DNA from: Rotaria sp. Silwood1
Lineage: Eukaryota; Rotifera; Eurotatoria; Philodinida; Philodinidae
Length of the DNA stretch: 64,000 nt
Assembly: GCA_905250075.1 (NCBI GenBank)
Contig: CAJNOP010000101.1
Span: 396,570-460,569 of the forward strand
Direction of reading: 5' to 3'
The notes below the pieces were generated by a model that made no database searches, was not told the origin of the DNA, and saw only the letters and a list, made by a program, of their open reading frames with translations. Every line of letters starts with the position of its first letter. Position 1 is the first letter of the stretch. The position numbers were made by a program, and so were the translations under genes. This document shows positions 1 through 12,040 of this stretch, piece by piece.

Positions 1-394
1 CATATAATAGAAAAAAAGAAGAAGAAGAAGAAGAAGCTAGAAATACCAGAAAATCATGATTTGGTTCGTAAATACACAGAGGCAAGAGAGAACGAGGGAA
101 TAGCATGCAAAAATGCATAGCGCATCGAATTCCACTCGTCTCATCAGTCTAACAAAGCAAACAACCTTCTTTTATCAAAGAAAATTTTCTTCTTTCTTAC
201 TGGTGTCTAGTATAATAATTGTAAAATAAAAAAAAACGAATCAATCTTAATATGAAAATTGTTTTTAATTAAAACAAAACAAAAAGAATCAATTATTATT
301 TATTTTTTTTTTGTTACCCCCTAAAGAAACAGATTCATTCGATTAAATGTCAATAAAAATATCAAACTATCAATCAATTTACAACTATACTTAC

Positions 395-772
395 TTGTCG
401 ATAGATACTATTTGAATCCGATGAAAAACTACTATCTTGTGTTGTACCAATACCACCTAATCTTGATGTTAATTTCTAGAATAAAATAAATTTTAAACAT
501 ATATATATACAAAACAAAATATTATTTTATTTTTTATAAGAAAAATTTATGATGTATAACTAATGAATTTTGTGATCTATAAAAAATTAGATTTCATATA
601 AATTGAAATATTAAAATTAATTAAATAAATTTTCACATGAAATATATATATAATTATATTAATTTACTTTAGGTTGTAGAAGATCACGATGAGGTAATGG
701 ATTGGTATTTGGTCGACTATTCGTCGTTATATTAAAATTGATATTGTTTGTATTGTTGGCCATTAACGTCAT
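395..772 (-). CDS. 5' end of an unrecognised gene, two exons visible
   Basis: Exon 1 (772 to 668) starts at the ATG in AAAAAATGACG and gives 35 residues rich in Asn and Thr. Exon 2 (475 to 395) gives 27 residues containing LTSRLGGIGTTQ and a Ser-rich end. The intron 667-476 has GTAAAT/TTCTAG borders, and exon 2 ends at a strong GTAAGT donor. Both junctions are in phase 0, so the reading frame is continuous. The gene continues leftward but no next exon can be placed before the window edge; 1-390 shows only AT-rich, intron-like sequence. The low-complexity N-terminus suggests a disordered leader. I do not recognise the family. A diverged copy of the exon 1 start and its leader lies at about 11138-11255. 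Confidence 0.5.
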
Positions 773-3700
773 TTTTTGAAATCAAGAAAATCATCTTGAT
801 TCTTTCGTTTGTTGTTTTTTTTTGAAGTTAATAGACAATATCTAAAAGATTAAATAATATTAATTATAATAAATATTCGTCAAAATTTTAAATAATATTT
901 TTATTGACTATGATTGTTTATTTATAAGTTCATATAAATGTTTTTAATGACGATTGTTCGAGTAACCCATTCCATGGAAAACTTTCTTCTTCCACCAGAT
1001 TTTTCCATTTAGATGATTCATCATATGGCGAACTCTGCTGAAATTTGAGAGAAAGGAAAATATTCATACGCCATCTTTAGGAAACATTATTATAAATATG
1101 AGATATATATAGAATAATATTATTCTTTTATTAATTTCTGTAACAATTTCATGTGACACACATAGACGTTATGTAAAAAGTGATTCATAATGAAATGAAA
1201 AATTTTAATTGAATTTTATTGAACTTACCTTCTGAGAATAAAATCAATTTTCATTAAAAAAGAGCCCGAAGTTTGATCTTTCATAGATGATATGAGTTTA
1301 TTTGACATTGCACATGCTTTTTTTTTCAAAAAAAAACTTCCGTCATTTCTTGATGGAAAAATTTGTAAGAAATAAAACTAAGAACTCTATCATGCTCTTT
1401 CAAACAAGCAAAAATTAAATCATGATATAGGACTAACAATTTTTTTTCATAGCTTTTCAAATAGACTTGTAACATATTATGCAATTTGAATATCTCTCAA
1501 CAAAGACTTTTTTCCGATAAATTAGAATATAAATTTTATGTTGTTCTATTTGAACAGAAAAATTCTGTAGTTTTTCTATTACAATTCGAAACGAGAAGTT
1601 AGAATAGAAGCTGTTCCTATAAAATGTAATATATTTTGTCTTTCAACAACATATCTCAATTTTCAAGATCAAAAAACTATTTTATATTGAAAAAAACTTT
1701 TGCAAAAAAAATGATTAGGTGCAGTGGTATAGCCAGGAATTTTTGAATCATAGGCAATTCATCAGTCGAACTATTTTGAATTACGGACAGCGCAAGGGCA
1801 ATCGTCATAATTTCAAAAATATTATCTATGGACAATAACTGTTCAAGTACTGCATTGCTCAATGAGTGTATAGGTATTTGAAAAATTCCTATACAAATAA
1901 AATCAATATTTCAAAAGTCATATGCGAAAAAAAGTATTCTAACTCATAACTTTTGATTCGTCAGACATATATTGAAAATCAACAGGTTTTTTGATAATAA
2001 ACTTTCTCATCAACCGGTTGATCGAATAATTAATTCTATATTAAAAGTGAAGATTTTTGTTTACATGTTTATTATTATCTACATCTCAATCTAACACAAT
2101 AAATGAATTTATAACAATGATGAGAAAGATTTTTTTTTTTTATTGATGGCTGTTAAAAAAAAAGGGGGATGAAAATCTTTCGAGTGACTAACTTTGAAGA
2201 TGATTTTGAGATCACATATATCTTTTATTATGAATTCACAATCGATATATAGGATAAGAAGCGAAAAGAAATTATTGAAGAAAACAAAATAATCTCATAA
2301 AAGATGAAAAATAAATGAATGACACCAAAAGAAGAAGTACATCGGATGTAACATGATAGGAAATGCATTATGAATATATTTCGATACGATCATTAAGTGA
2401 ATCTTGGATTAAAAATGATTATATATAATGAAAAGATTATTTCTTGTTGTTTCTTTACTTTTAAAGAAATAGAAAAATGTATCAATAGCTCGACATATTT
2501 ATTATATCATGTTTTGATAAAATTAAAATATATTTTCGAAAAATTATACGTAGATAATTATGACATCATTTATCAACTGTAAAATATTGACTAGAAAAAT
2601 GATTATTCAACAGAATGTTTGTTTTCATTGTATATAACATATAAATAATCGATTTATACTGATGTTGAAGCGAGAGCTCAATCCTTTCCTAACGTTTCTA
2701 TATTAAGAATGTATGTCTTATTTGTTTTCAAATAGAAATTATACTCCTACACTACAAGTTCTTTTTACGGAATGACTAATTTATGAAATTTTTGAGATAT
2801 AAAAAAACAAAATTTATTAAGAAACTTTTCCTAATGATGAAATGCTTAGATATAATAACTGTACATAAGTTTTGTTTATTATTTATACAAAAAAACAAAA
2901 TATTCTATTAGATTATTGTTATCGACAAAAAATGTTATATGATATACTAGAAGCGTATGCAGTATATGACCTTGATGCTAGTTACTATTAAGTTCAAATA
3001 CTTATTACAACTTTTATTAATAGATTTACTAGCTGTACATGCATATTTACTAATTATTCAAATCAATGAAGAATTAATGTTAATTAAAGAAAATCAGATA
3101 TAAAAACTTTAGTGTTTATAAATCAAGTTTTATTCGTTATTAAAACAAACTTTTGAAAACGATATAATAGAATTGCAATTTATATTTTCAAAAAAGTTTT
3201 GCGAACAACTTCTTAGCAAAATTTGCAAATTTTCAGGACAGATAGATCTTGACCAAAGTTGTCATAGACTCAAGGTTCTCGGATGTTGTCTTCTTTGCGA
3301 TATTACGATCATAACAACAAAATATCCCATTCGAAAAAGTGTATAGTATATATATAAAAAAAAGAAAAAGGTTTCAATTCGATCCGATGTACCAACTCGG
3401 AGAAAAGAAAGTTTTTCTATACTTTTTTTCATGAAAAATTAGTTACATAGTACTCAGACGCTAGATATTATTTCAATCTATACAATGGTTAGAAAAAGAA
3501 CAAAACTTTGAGTCACGAAAGGAAAGTACTTATAAGTATCTTTTACTTAAATCGACACTGTACTTAGTGTTGTTAGTAAGAACAAATACATTGATGTAAA
3601 ATCTTTAGATTTTTTTTCTTCTTCATATTTAGTTTTAAAGGAATTTTTTTTTTTTCAAATAATGTTTCAAGATAATAACGAACATATATAAATTTCTATA

Positions 3701-4930
3701 AATTAAGTGATTTTGTATCATGTTTAATCTTGTCTGAGATACATCGTATTTCTTGTTTATCTCAGTATAAGATAATTTGATACTTGTTTGTTATCACTCC
3801 ATCAAAATTTTTTACTTTTTTAATATTATCTTATCTCTGATTATCAATTCTATCCATATCCTTTTTATAATATTATTGTTCTATTTTTATATATTATGAT
3901 TTTGTTTCGTCTGAGAATCAAATTTTTTTTTGTTTTTTCAATTAAAAAGTTTTGATAAGACAATAACAAAACACGTATCAATGATAATTCTATATAAATT
4001 TTTTCTATACTATTGAATCATAATCAAAGATATTAAAGTATCTATTTTGTTTAGTTCTTATTATCATATGGTTTATCTGATGTGTCATAACATAAGCATA
4101 TACATGTGACAAATCATATGGATTTCCATAGACTTATAGAACAAAATATCAAGCAATTATCACATAAGTGTATTTTTAGCTAGAATAGATAAACTTCCCA
4201 TTAATTAATATTGATCTTGCATAAGTATATATATGTAAACAAGCACAAAACAAACAACTTATTATTGTGAGATTTAAAAACAATACAAAAGCAAAAAAAT
4301 AGAAAAAAAAATATCATAATCTTAATCCAATAAATATTAAAAAAAAACGATTTATAATGAAAACTTATTTTATTTCAAGAAAAACATTTACAGACAATTT
4401 ATATCCATGTTCAAAATAGAAATATAAACATGATCGAAATATTATCAGAAAACAAATAATGAAAATTATCATTCTCAGTTCTAATTTTATCTGAGACTAT
4501 TTATTAAAACTTCAAGTGATATATTATACCTTATATTTATGTTACGCATTAATAATTACATAATAAAAGATTTCTATATCGAGAAATTCTTCAGAACATT
4601 GTAACATACAAAACCTTCCTAATAGTTATATATTACCAATACACTGACAGAAAAGTCGCATAAGAATAAAAAAAATAATACTATCATACGAAATTCCTAA
4701 AGCTATGAATGTTAATATAGAACAGCAAGTATTTCCTTTTCTTTTATATATTAAGGAATATATAATAAAGATGATGCTTTACAAGACGTGAATAAGAAAC
4801 AAAAATTTTTTGTTTTTCATTTCGATTATGATGATAATAATTTTTTTTTTTTTTTAATTTATTGATAAACAATATTTATTTATTTTACATGAATATTTCA
4901 TATATAAGAATAAAAAATCAGATTAAAATT
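773..4930. other. intergenic, no gene seen
   Basis: About 4.1 kb of AT-rich sequence with many homopolymer tracts. Short open frames on both strands have no start context, splice sites or recognisable residues. I see no RNA gene or clear repeat here. It presumably holds the upstream region of the gene ending at 772 and the 3' flank of the receptor ending at 4940. Confidence 0.5.
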
Positions 4931-4939
4931 ATTTTTTTA

Positions 4940-5579
4940 TTAAATTCTTCTACGAGATATTTGTAAACTTGTTCGTGCTAAAACAAGAACAATTGTTGAT
5001 GAATGTTTACGTTTATGATTAAATATAATATAAATAAATGGATTTAAACTACTTTGTGTTAAACATATTATTTGTAATACTCCATCAAGCCATAATGGTT
5101 TATATAAATAACCATTAGAATATATTTCAATTAATGTAATAACTATATAAGGTGTCCAACAAACAACAAATACAATAATAATAGTCATTGCTAATTGAAC
5201 TGTTTTAACTTTAGCAAAAGATGTTGAAAGTGATGGAAGAATTGTTGTTGTTGTTTGATCTTGTATTTTTTGTATCCAAACATTTTTTGATGATATAACA
5301 ACATGTATTATTTTTATATAACATATTGTCATACAAATAGCTGGTATAATAAGAACATAACAAGCAAATATTGTAAAATAAATTCGACGTTGCCATTCAG
5401 CTGTATAACCTGTACTAGCACAACGATATTTTGTTAAACTTTTTGGTATTAAACTTTGTTCAAATATAAATAATTGTGGTATAGCTATTATTAATGAACA
5501 TAACCAACATAAAATTATAATACGACGTACACGACGAAATGTTGTACGTAATCGAAATGGACAACAAATTGCTTCATAT
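4940..5579 (-). CDS. rhodopsin-like peptide GPCR, C-terminal part
   Basis: Class A G-protein-coupled receptor from the end of TM3 to the C-terminus, about 212 residues. The exon opens with the tail of a DRY-type motif (RYEAICCP). The first base of the Arg codon lies in the missing upstream exon, since the acceptor TTAATTAAG precedes it. TM4, an extracellular loop with a Cys, TM5, TM6 with CWTP, and TM7 with SSLNPFIY (NPxxY) follow in order. After TM7 comes a short basic tail ending in RRRI. The TM6/TM7 pattern resembles neuropeptide receptors of the vasopressin/GnRH/CCAP kind; the ligand cannot be told. Exons for TM1-TM3 should lie across the N gap just upstream, so the model is truncated by assembly, not necessarily by mutation. 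Confidence 0.85.
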
Positions 5580-5596
5580 CTTAATTAAATAAAAAA

Positions 5597-5696
5597 NNNN
5601 NNNNNNNNNNNNNNNNNNNNNNNNNNNNNNNNNNNNNNNNNNNNNNNNNNNNNNNNNNNNNNNNNNNNNNNNNNNNNNNNNNNNNNNNNNNNNNNN
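5597..5696. other. assembly gap of 100 N
   Basis: Exactly 100 N, the usual placeholder for a scaffold gap of unknown size. It falls inside or just upstream of the receptor gene ending at 5579, so the first receptor exons may be lost in it. Confidence 0.98.
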
Positions 5697-6155
5697 TTAA
5701 GAGAATAGTGCTACGACCATCAGGAACTGGAAACACTGGTCAAAATCGAATTTTTTATCTTAATTATTATCAACTAAAAACTTTATTTCCAAATGTTTAG
5801 CACATTTGTTTGACTTTTTTTTTATAAGAAGATGCTCGGATTTCAGAGTTTTTAATGATTTTTTAGAACTATCAGCTATATTATCGAACTGTGACCAGTA
5901 ATTTATTCATTTTAAAAATCATAAAAATTTGTCTCGCACTTTTTCTTAGTTCGTCTGATTGTCAATGTCTCCTTTGATTGAAATTTGTGTCATCGATTTT
6001 TAACTTTTTTTTTAATCCTACAAAAAAAAAGACAGTAAAGATAGAGAAAAAGATTCATTAAAGTTTTTGCTTTATATATTTAAAAAATGTTAAAAGAATA
6101 ACAGAAAAAAATAATCTATAAATATTCATGGATTTCTTTCATTGATCAATTTTTT

Positions 6156-6773
6156 TTAATGTGGTGTTTTCGGACGATTTTTTAAATATTCTGCAATTCT
6201 TGGTTGTTTTTTAACTTCAGCACGATTTTGTTTTAACCATGGATAATTATTTAAACAATTTTCATCTATATCAAGAAGAGTTTCTAATATATCATAGAAT
6301 AATAAATCTGCCCATGTTAAATGATTTCCAACAAAGAATGGACCATCATTACTATATAATTTACCTAAAACATTCAAATTTTGTAAATATTTAGGTACTT
6401 TTTCATCAAAGAATTTTTTCATAAGTTCTTGTTTTTTTGTTTTATCTTTTTCAAAACGAGGTGTAATAAATTTTCTTAATAAATCATTAATTGTATCAGC
6501 AACAGCATCGACTTTAGCTTGTTCAAAATTATCTCTACCAGCCAAATTAAATTGTTTAGCAAGAAAACGTGCAATAGATAAAGATTGTGGTAATTTTATA
6601 CCTTCAAATTCTAGAACAGGCATTTGACGTAATGGCATTTTAGCTTTATATGATGGCCATTCAGAACCTTCATAACGTATATCTTCATATTTTTGACCAG
6701 CAATAGCAAATATTAAACGAGAAACTTCAGCACGACCACGTCCATTAAAAAAATAAAGTTTGTATCGTGACAT
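6156..6773 (-). CDS. sigma-like glutathione S-transferase
   Basis: Cytosolic GST of 205 residues, the normal length, in a single exon with ATG at 6773. The N-terminal thioredoxin-like domain (about 1-80) has [15 protein letters not shown], the cis-Pro motif MPVLEF, and [10 protein letters not shown], where QS would hold the glutamyl part of glutathione. The alpha-helical domain follows, with the N-capping box [12 protein letters not shown] near residue 150. Closest by eye are invertebrate sigma GSTs and haematopoietic prostaglandin D synthase. In that enzyme the catalytic Tyr is residue 8 (KLTYFN). Here the same stretch reads KLYFFN, so position 8 is Phe and a Tyr sits one place earlier. Activity may therefore be changed. 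It transfers glutathione to electrophiles or works as an isomerase by family knowledge; no substrate can be inferred. Confidence 0.95.
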   Translation of the reverse strand: MSRYKLYFFNGRGRAEVSRLIFAIAGQKYEDIRYEGSEWPSYKAKMPLRQMPVLEFEGIKLPQSLSIARFLAKQFNLAGRDNFEQAKVDAVADTINDLLRKFITPRFEKDKTKKQELMKKFFDEKVPKYLQNLNVLGKLYSNDGPFFVGNHLTWADLLFYDILETLLDIDENCLNNYPWLKQNRAEVKKQPRIAEYLKNRPKTPH

Positions 6774-7084
6774 AAATATTGATTCGACTATCGAAGAAAG
6801 AGAACGAAAATAGTTCGAATGGAGTATTTACATAAGATAAAAGAAAGTATTGCATATGTGTCCCTGGATATTTCTTTTTTTTTTTTTACTTCGTCATTAT
6901 TACACGAATAGTTAGAAGAAGAAAAGAAATAATAATGATAATATAAATTTCTTCTCAGTGAAAAACACGCCGCCTTTTATATCTGAAGATAGATGTGTGT
7001 TTTATCGAAATATATAATGAAATTTGAATTTAAAACTATTATAGTGTGATGTTATCTTTCCTTCACTTTCGAGTTTCCTTTGTT

Positions 7085-7215
7085 TTTCTTTACAAATGTT
7101 CGCTTCTTTTGATATTTTTCCTAGTCCGTTCGTATATATATATATCAGGACCATTTGGAAAATAAAGAGATATACATTCGTTATCGATCAGTTAGATCGA
7201 ATCTCTCGTTAACAA
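7085..7215. repeat. dispersed repeat, copy A
   Basis: Runs from a TTTTTCCTAG motif through an (AT)n tract and an AAATAAAG motif to CTCGTTAACAA. A second copy with the same order of motifs lies at about 35955-36080, in the same orientation and roughly 70 percent alike by eye. No terminal repeats or target duplications could be fixed. Confidence 0.45.
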
Positions 7216-7379
7216 CAACAGAAGTCGAAATGAATAAAAACTCGTTGAATTCGTTTTTAATTAACTTTAATTAGGTTAGATGTCAATAAAAGTTATAGAT
7301 AAATTATCATAAAAGAAAAATTCTTGATTTGATTCAATCTATCATTACTCGAATACAATTAATCGTTTAGCCAGGATTA

Positions 7380-7445
7380 GATGTGGGTGTGGATGGTTGC
7401 GTTAGTGTTTAAGTCTTAGTCTAAAGGACACCTACACTCATATTC
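7380..7445. repeat. TGTGGG hairpin 1
   Basis: G-rich arm GATGTGGGTGTGGATGG, a short spacer, then the C-rich arm CACCTACACTCA. One of 16 such loci in the window; the arms are degenerate telomere-like repeats in head-to-head order. Confidence 0.6.
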
Positions 7446-8782
7446 TACTCGTCTTAGCATGAACTATGTGTATAACAGAAGTTTTCATAGAATCATTACG
7501 TTTTTATCACCTCTATTTGATCAACTTACTCATTTGCCACTAAAATTAAAATATATACTCATTAGTGTCTGATTGATAGGTCGTATTAATTGACACTCTT
7601 CAGCAATTGTGTATCAATCATCATAAACCGTGTGCAACGTACATTGTTTATCTATTATTTAATATTATGAAGGATTTTTGAAAGAAAAAAAAACAGAATC
7701 CTTAATCCATAATTTGAGGCTTCATTTACTAATTGACAACGATCGACAGAGATTATTTAAGCAAATCCTCATCTTTTCAGTAGTGCTTGTATTATTCATC
7801 CTTTCTTGTATATATTTACAAATGTATGTAGAAAATATTTTATTCCTATAAAGAATTTATAGACATATTCTTCTCTACCTAGATCTTGTTATATGGCAGT
7901 TAATGGAGTAAAATTATTGCCACACGTTAATGATTTATACATTGAAATTTGTGATAGAAAAAAATTGTCTTTCAGATCTCAGTAATTATTGAAGTTTCTT
8001 TCAATTTCCTCAACCTACATTCAAGTATATAAAATATAATAATCTTTTTATTTAATAAAATGATTTACATTTTCATTTAATTATATTACTGCATATGTGA
8101 TCTTATTATTAAAATTCTTTGTCAGTAGAAAAATGGATAAGAACCGTGTTTCAACTAATCATAGTTTATTGATCGTATTTCGTATATATAAATGCATAAA
8201 AACACATAAAAATCATCATTTCTTTATACTAAATCGGTTAAAACATGTTTATATAAGAACAAACCCATTTTAGCTAGTTCAATCTTTTGGTTCATCATAC
8301 GAACCAGTTATCGAGCATTTTTTCTCTACTTTTCTATCTAAACGCGTCGACTTATCTCCGTGGGTAGGAGTGATGGAATATGTCTGGCAAGAAAGTTGAA
8401 TCCATCCTCAAAAACAGTGACTGTATGACATATCGATATTCTATATATTATGGATTTTTGGATGAGTAAATTTGTTTCATTTAGTTTGTCACATAAAGAC
8501 AGAAAAAATAACAAAATAAAGTAAGATGAGAAAGTAATGAATGAAACTATTACGAAATTTTTCGATTCCAATAAATAAAACAATGAATAAGTGCGTCATA
8601 TATCTGAGTTTTACATTTTTGACCCTGCTAATAACCTTTCATAAGTTATACTCATTAAATCGACATTTATTTGACAAAACTCAAAAAATGAATAAAATGA
8701 AATTGACAGAATTTCATCTGAATAATGACTGTCTCGGTCTATATTTTTGATAGTTAATTTAAATAGAAAATGTCAAGAAGAA

Positions 8783-9763
8783 TTATGTCCTTGTGATTGG
8801 TGCTTTGATGGTGTTGTTAATACCATTATTAATAGTCAAATTTTTTGTCATTATTCCCACATTAAATACAGAAACTTCAGTTGGATAATGAAAACCAAGT
8901 TTTCGATAGACAATTGTTCTTACTTCTTTATTGGTAAAGAAAAGAACAAACGATTCGACAGCAACAGAAACTGTCATAAAAAATATAGATATAGAATAGA
9001 ATGGCCATGGAATCTGATTAATACGATTAACTATAATAGAGATAAGATATGGTATTCCACATACAATGAGTGCAGTTACAACTATGAGAATATTACGAAA
9101 TACTTTGATATTTCGTTTGTGATTGTTTCTAAGAACATGATTAACATGAATAAGATTAGGTCGTGTTGTATACCGTAGAACGATACCATAAAGAAAAACA
9201 ATAATAGTGACAGGTAAGAGAAAAGCAACTATCATCAAAGTAAATGATGTATGAAACACTTTAGTCGTAAAAACACAAAGATGAGATTCAGATTCGTATT
9301 GAAAAGCAACAGGCGAGATCAATACTGGACTACCTAGAACTAGACTACATATCCAACTAAATACAATCAATAATATATTTGTACGATAAGTGTGTAGTTT
9401 TTTACGTTTGTAAAGAATAATAATAAAATAACGTGAAATAGCTTGAATAAGATAAGAAAATATTTTCACTATAGAAGCGAAGAATAATAGAAAAGCACGA
9501 ATTCGACAAGATGTTGTCACTAGATTGTTAGTAGGTTGCTGTTGATCTTGAAAAATATTCGGTATCTGAATGGCAATAGTAACATTAAAGAAGAGAAAAG
9601 CAACACATGAATTACAAGTAAGAAGATTCCAAATAGATCGACAATGTGGATGCCAATAATAAATGATTGTTGTTAACATTACTAAGGAAAAGATCATTGT
9701 GATTAGGACAACAATGGTATAAAGAATACCGAAAAGAATAAAGAAAAGACGATCACTTTCCAT
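8783..9763 (-). CDS. intronless orphan rhodopsin-like GPCR
   Basis: 326 residues with seven hydrophobic segments spaced as in class A receptors, single exon, ATG at 9763. The TM3 end reads AISRYF where a DRY motif is expected. TM4 contains SWICSLVLGSP. TM6 has VCGIPYLISIIVNRI, close to the usual CWxPY region. TM7 (ESFVLFFTNKEVR) lacks a clear NPxxY. A Cys before TM3 and a Cys in loop 2 could make the usual disulfide. Such divergent intronless receptors are common in bdelloid genomes by my recollection and resemble FMRFamide-receptor-like or orphan peptide receptors. The plasma membrane is the expected location; the ligand is unknown. The C-tail contains several NxT/S-type runs and ends in TRT. 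Confidence 0.85.
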   Translation of the reverse strand: MESDRLFFILFGILYTIVVLITMIFSLVMLTTIIYYWHPHCRSIWNLLTCNSCVAFLFFNVTIAIQIPNIFQDQQQPTNNLVTTSCRIRAFLLFFASIVKIFSYLIQAISRYFIIILYKRKKLHTYRTNILLIVFSWICSLVLGSPVLISPVAFQYESESHLCVFTTKVFHTSFTLMIVAFLLPVTIIVFLYGIVLRYTTRPNLIHVNHVLRNNHKRNIKVFRNILIVVTALIVCGIPYLISIIVNRINQIPWPFYSISIFFMTVSVAVESFVLFFTNKEVRTIVYRKLGFHYPTEVSVFNVGIMTKNLTINNGINNTIKAPITRT

Positions 9764-10894
9764 GTAACTTTCAATGATTAGTTGCCTTTAAATTAATTGA
9801 TCAAATGATAAACAGTGATTTTATACTCTTAACTGAATATTTCAATTACTGACATAAGAAGAATGTTATCAACAAAAGAATTATATTACATTAATTAGTT
9901 TCATATGTTTTGATCCTAATGGTAATAGTAGATTTTTAAAGGATCAAAAAGAATTTCATTATATGTATTAAACTGTAATTCAGATATCCTGCAAAAATAT
10001 GTTTACAGTCTAAAATGACAAAGGTCAAATATATGTTAAATAGACATTAAAGTACAAAAAAATTAACTGCTAGATATAATGTTTTATAAACGTATCTTTT
10101 GATATTTGTGAAGAGAGATACGCTTTAAGAAAAGGTTTGTCTGACAGCAAATTTTTTTTTTGCACTCCACTGTATCGAACTTCATCGATGCTTTTCTAAT
10201 TGATGTTTAGCATTCAATGGGCAGTCGAGTTTGAAAAAGACTTGGTTGAATATATGAAAATATCAACTCATAACAAGTTGAGAAAAATCATTAACAAATT
10301 ATCTCATTTAGTCGTAAGCATCTTCATTCATACGTACAGAAAACACAGTGAAATTATATTCAAGAACTTGATATAAGCAGCATTGAGATTAGGTTTTTTG
10401 AGAATTAATAACTACATACACTACTGAATGATTTTTACTTATGAATTTGAATCAGTATTCAACTAGAAGAGTGAATAGAAAAAGTCTGTTAAAACATTCT
10501 GTGATATGATTTGCTTCTTAGGAAACATTAAATATTCTTCTTCCACTTATAAATATTAATATGAACTCCAATGAAATCTATTCATACTTGGCATCTTGAC
10601 ATGATCTCAGACTTGAAGAACAACTGAATTCAATTAAAGAGAAAGAATGTAGTCTACTATATTGTTCAGGGAGCCGTACTAAACTCGCTTATGACATCCG
10701 TCTAACTTTGTCTAGTCGAGCTGGGATTTGTACCGCAAATACTTATAAGTATTCTTCACACATCAAATCATTCGTTTCTATTTTTGCTCTTTTCATTCAG
10801 ATCGATAAGTTTCTAAATAGGAACATTCTAAGTTTGGATTCGACCCTTTTACGTATTTCTCTCATAAAAAAAAGAAGAAATCGAGGTCTTTGAT

Positions 10895-11065
10895 AAACCT
10901 TAAAACCATCTCTTACGAGGGTACCGTTTCAAGTGGTAAATCGTTTTTGAGTTCCGACATTGTGCATAAAGTGGACTCTAGTAACATATGAAAAACTTCA
11001 AAAGCTCAACTGCTTTTAGTCCTTTCCGCCAGAGTTATAGCCATTTTACCGGAATTCTAACCGCT
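10895..11065. repeat. diverged half of a foldback family
   Basis: Contains GTGCATAAAGTGGACTCTAG, TATGAAAAACTTC, then TTATAGCCATTTTACCGG. The same order of motifs occurs in the left arm of the foldback at 56805-57240 (ATGCATAAGATAAATCTAG, TATGAAAAATCCC, GATAGTCATTTCCTGG). It is therefore a solo, decayed arm of that family. Confidence 0.45.
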
Positions 11066-11067
11066 AG

Positions 11068-11135
11068 GACGAGTGCGAGTGTGAATTATGGGTTTGAGTG
11101 TAGTTTTCTTCTTAAGCCATAACCACACTCTGTAT
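11068..11135. repeat. TGTGGG hairpin 2
   Basis: GAGTGCGAGTGTG and GGGTTTGAGTGTAG, a TTTTCTTCTTAAG spacer, then CCATAACCACACTC. It directly abuts the duplicated gene fragment that starts at about 11138. Confidence 0.6.
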
Positions 11136-11137
11136 GA

Positions 11138-11255
11138 ATGTTGTTATTGTTGTCCATTAACGTTATTTTTCGACATCAAGAAAATTATCTTGATCTTTTT
11201 AACACTAATAGACAATATCTGTAAATACTATCAAATAAATAATAGTATTCCTGAA
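11138..11255 (-). pseudogene. fragment copy of the 5' end of the gene at 395-772
   Basis: Read on the minus strand it follows about 735-870: the leader with TATTGTCTATTA and a TCAAGAT...TTTTCTTGAT inverted motif, then CGTTAATGG and the poly-Asn codons. The first ATG has become ATA while the second remains. It stops next to TGTGGG hairpin 2 and lacks the rest of exon 1, so it is a captured, nonfunctional fragment. Confidence 0.55.
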
Positions 11256-11579
11256 ATAAACGCTTTGTAAAGAGAGAATATATGACGACATGAAAGAGTA
11301 ATGTTACAACTATCTTCAATTATGATGCTTACTTAGCTATTTCAAATTTTCAAAAAACCATATGTATCTCATACGCAACAAAAGTTATGTACTAAAAAGA
11401 AAAACAGTGAAGAATACATCAGTAATTAATAGAAAGTATGAAAAGAAAGAAGAAAAAGGTGAAAATGCTAACAAAAATTTCATATCATTATCAGTGCATT
11501 GTTACATTCTATTGAACATCTGTGTATCATTAGACAAGAAAGAAGAAAAACTAAGAACAACTAATGAAGAAAGAAAATA

Positions 11580-12040
11580 AGTATGTAATGAAAGAGTATA
11601 GAACTGCGATAAAAAACATTTCATTTTTGATTTCAAGCTTTCAACAATTTATAATTGTCATCATCAGGAAATCATTAGAAAAGAACAAAGTTAAGCTATA
11701 TATATAGATGTACAAAGTAAGACAAAAAAGAACAACAAAAAAAAATTCCAATATTAATTTGTGCATCAAAGATGACATAATTACAACTTCACTATATTTT
11801 AAGTTAGTTTTAAAATATAGTGAAGTTGTAATTGTGTTATCTTTGATGTACAAATTGATATTGGAATTTTTGTTTTTTTGTTGCTGTTTTCTGTCTTATT
11901 TTGTGCATCTATATATACAGCTTAACTTTGTTCTTTTCTAATGATTTCCTGATGACGACAACTGTAAATTGTTGAAAGCTTGAAATCAAAAACAAAATGC
12001 TTTTTATCGCAGTTCTATACTCTTTCATTACATACTTACT
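11580..12040. mobile_element. large palindromic foldback element
   Basis: Two arms of roughly 215-225 bp meet at about 11808. The outer ends read TAAGTATGTAATGAAAGAG on the left and its complement on the right. Matching blocks in order are the poly-A/GAACAACAAAA region, the ATGTACAAA region and a CACTATATTTTAA centre. Pairing is near-perfect, with only scattered mismatches and small indels, which suggests recent formation. No long coding frame is specific to it; frames inside are the palindrome read both ways. A clear target duplication was not found. Confidence 0.75.

Larger units (their letters stand above)
6774..8782. other. intergenic; holds one dispersed repeat and one TGTGGG hairpin
   Basis: No gene recognised. 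The stretch contains a dispersed repeat at about 7085-7215 and a TGTGGG-type hairpin at 7380-7445. Short frames around 8338-8750 on both strands show no family features and are best read as chance. Confidence 0.5.

Noticed and set aside
8747-9178. 143-codon plus-strand frame
   Set aside because: It lies opposite the GPCR gene and has no protein-like features.
11641-11941. Two opposing frames of 70-77 codons with near-identical text
   Set aside because: They arise because the palindrome reads the same on both strands.
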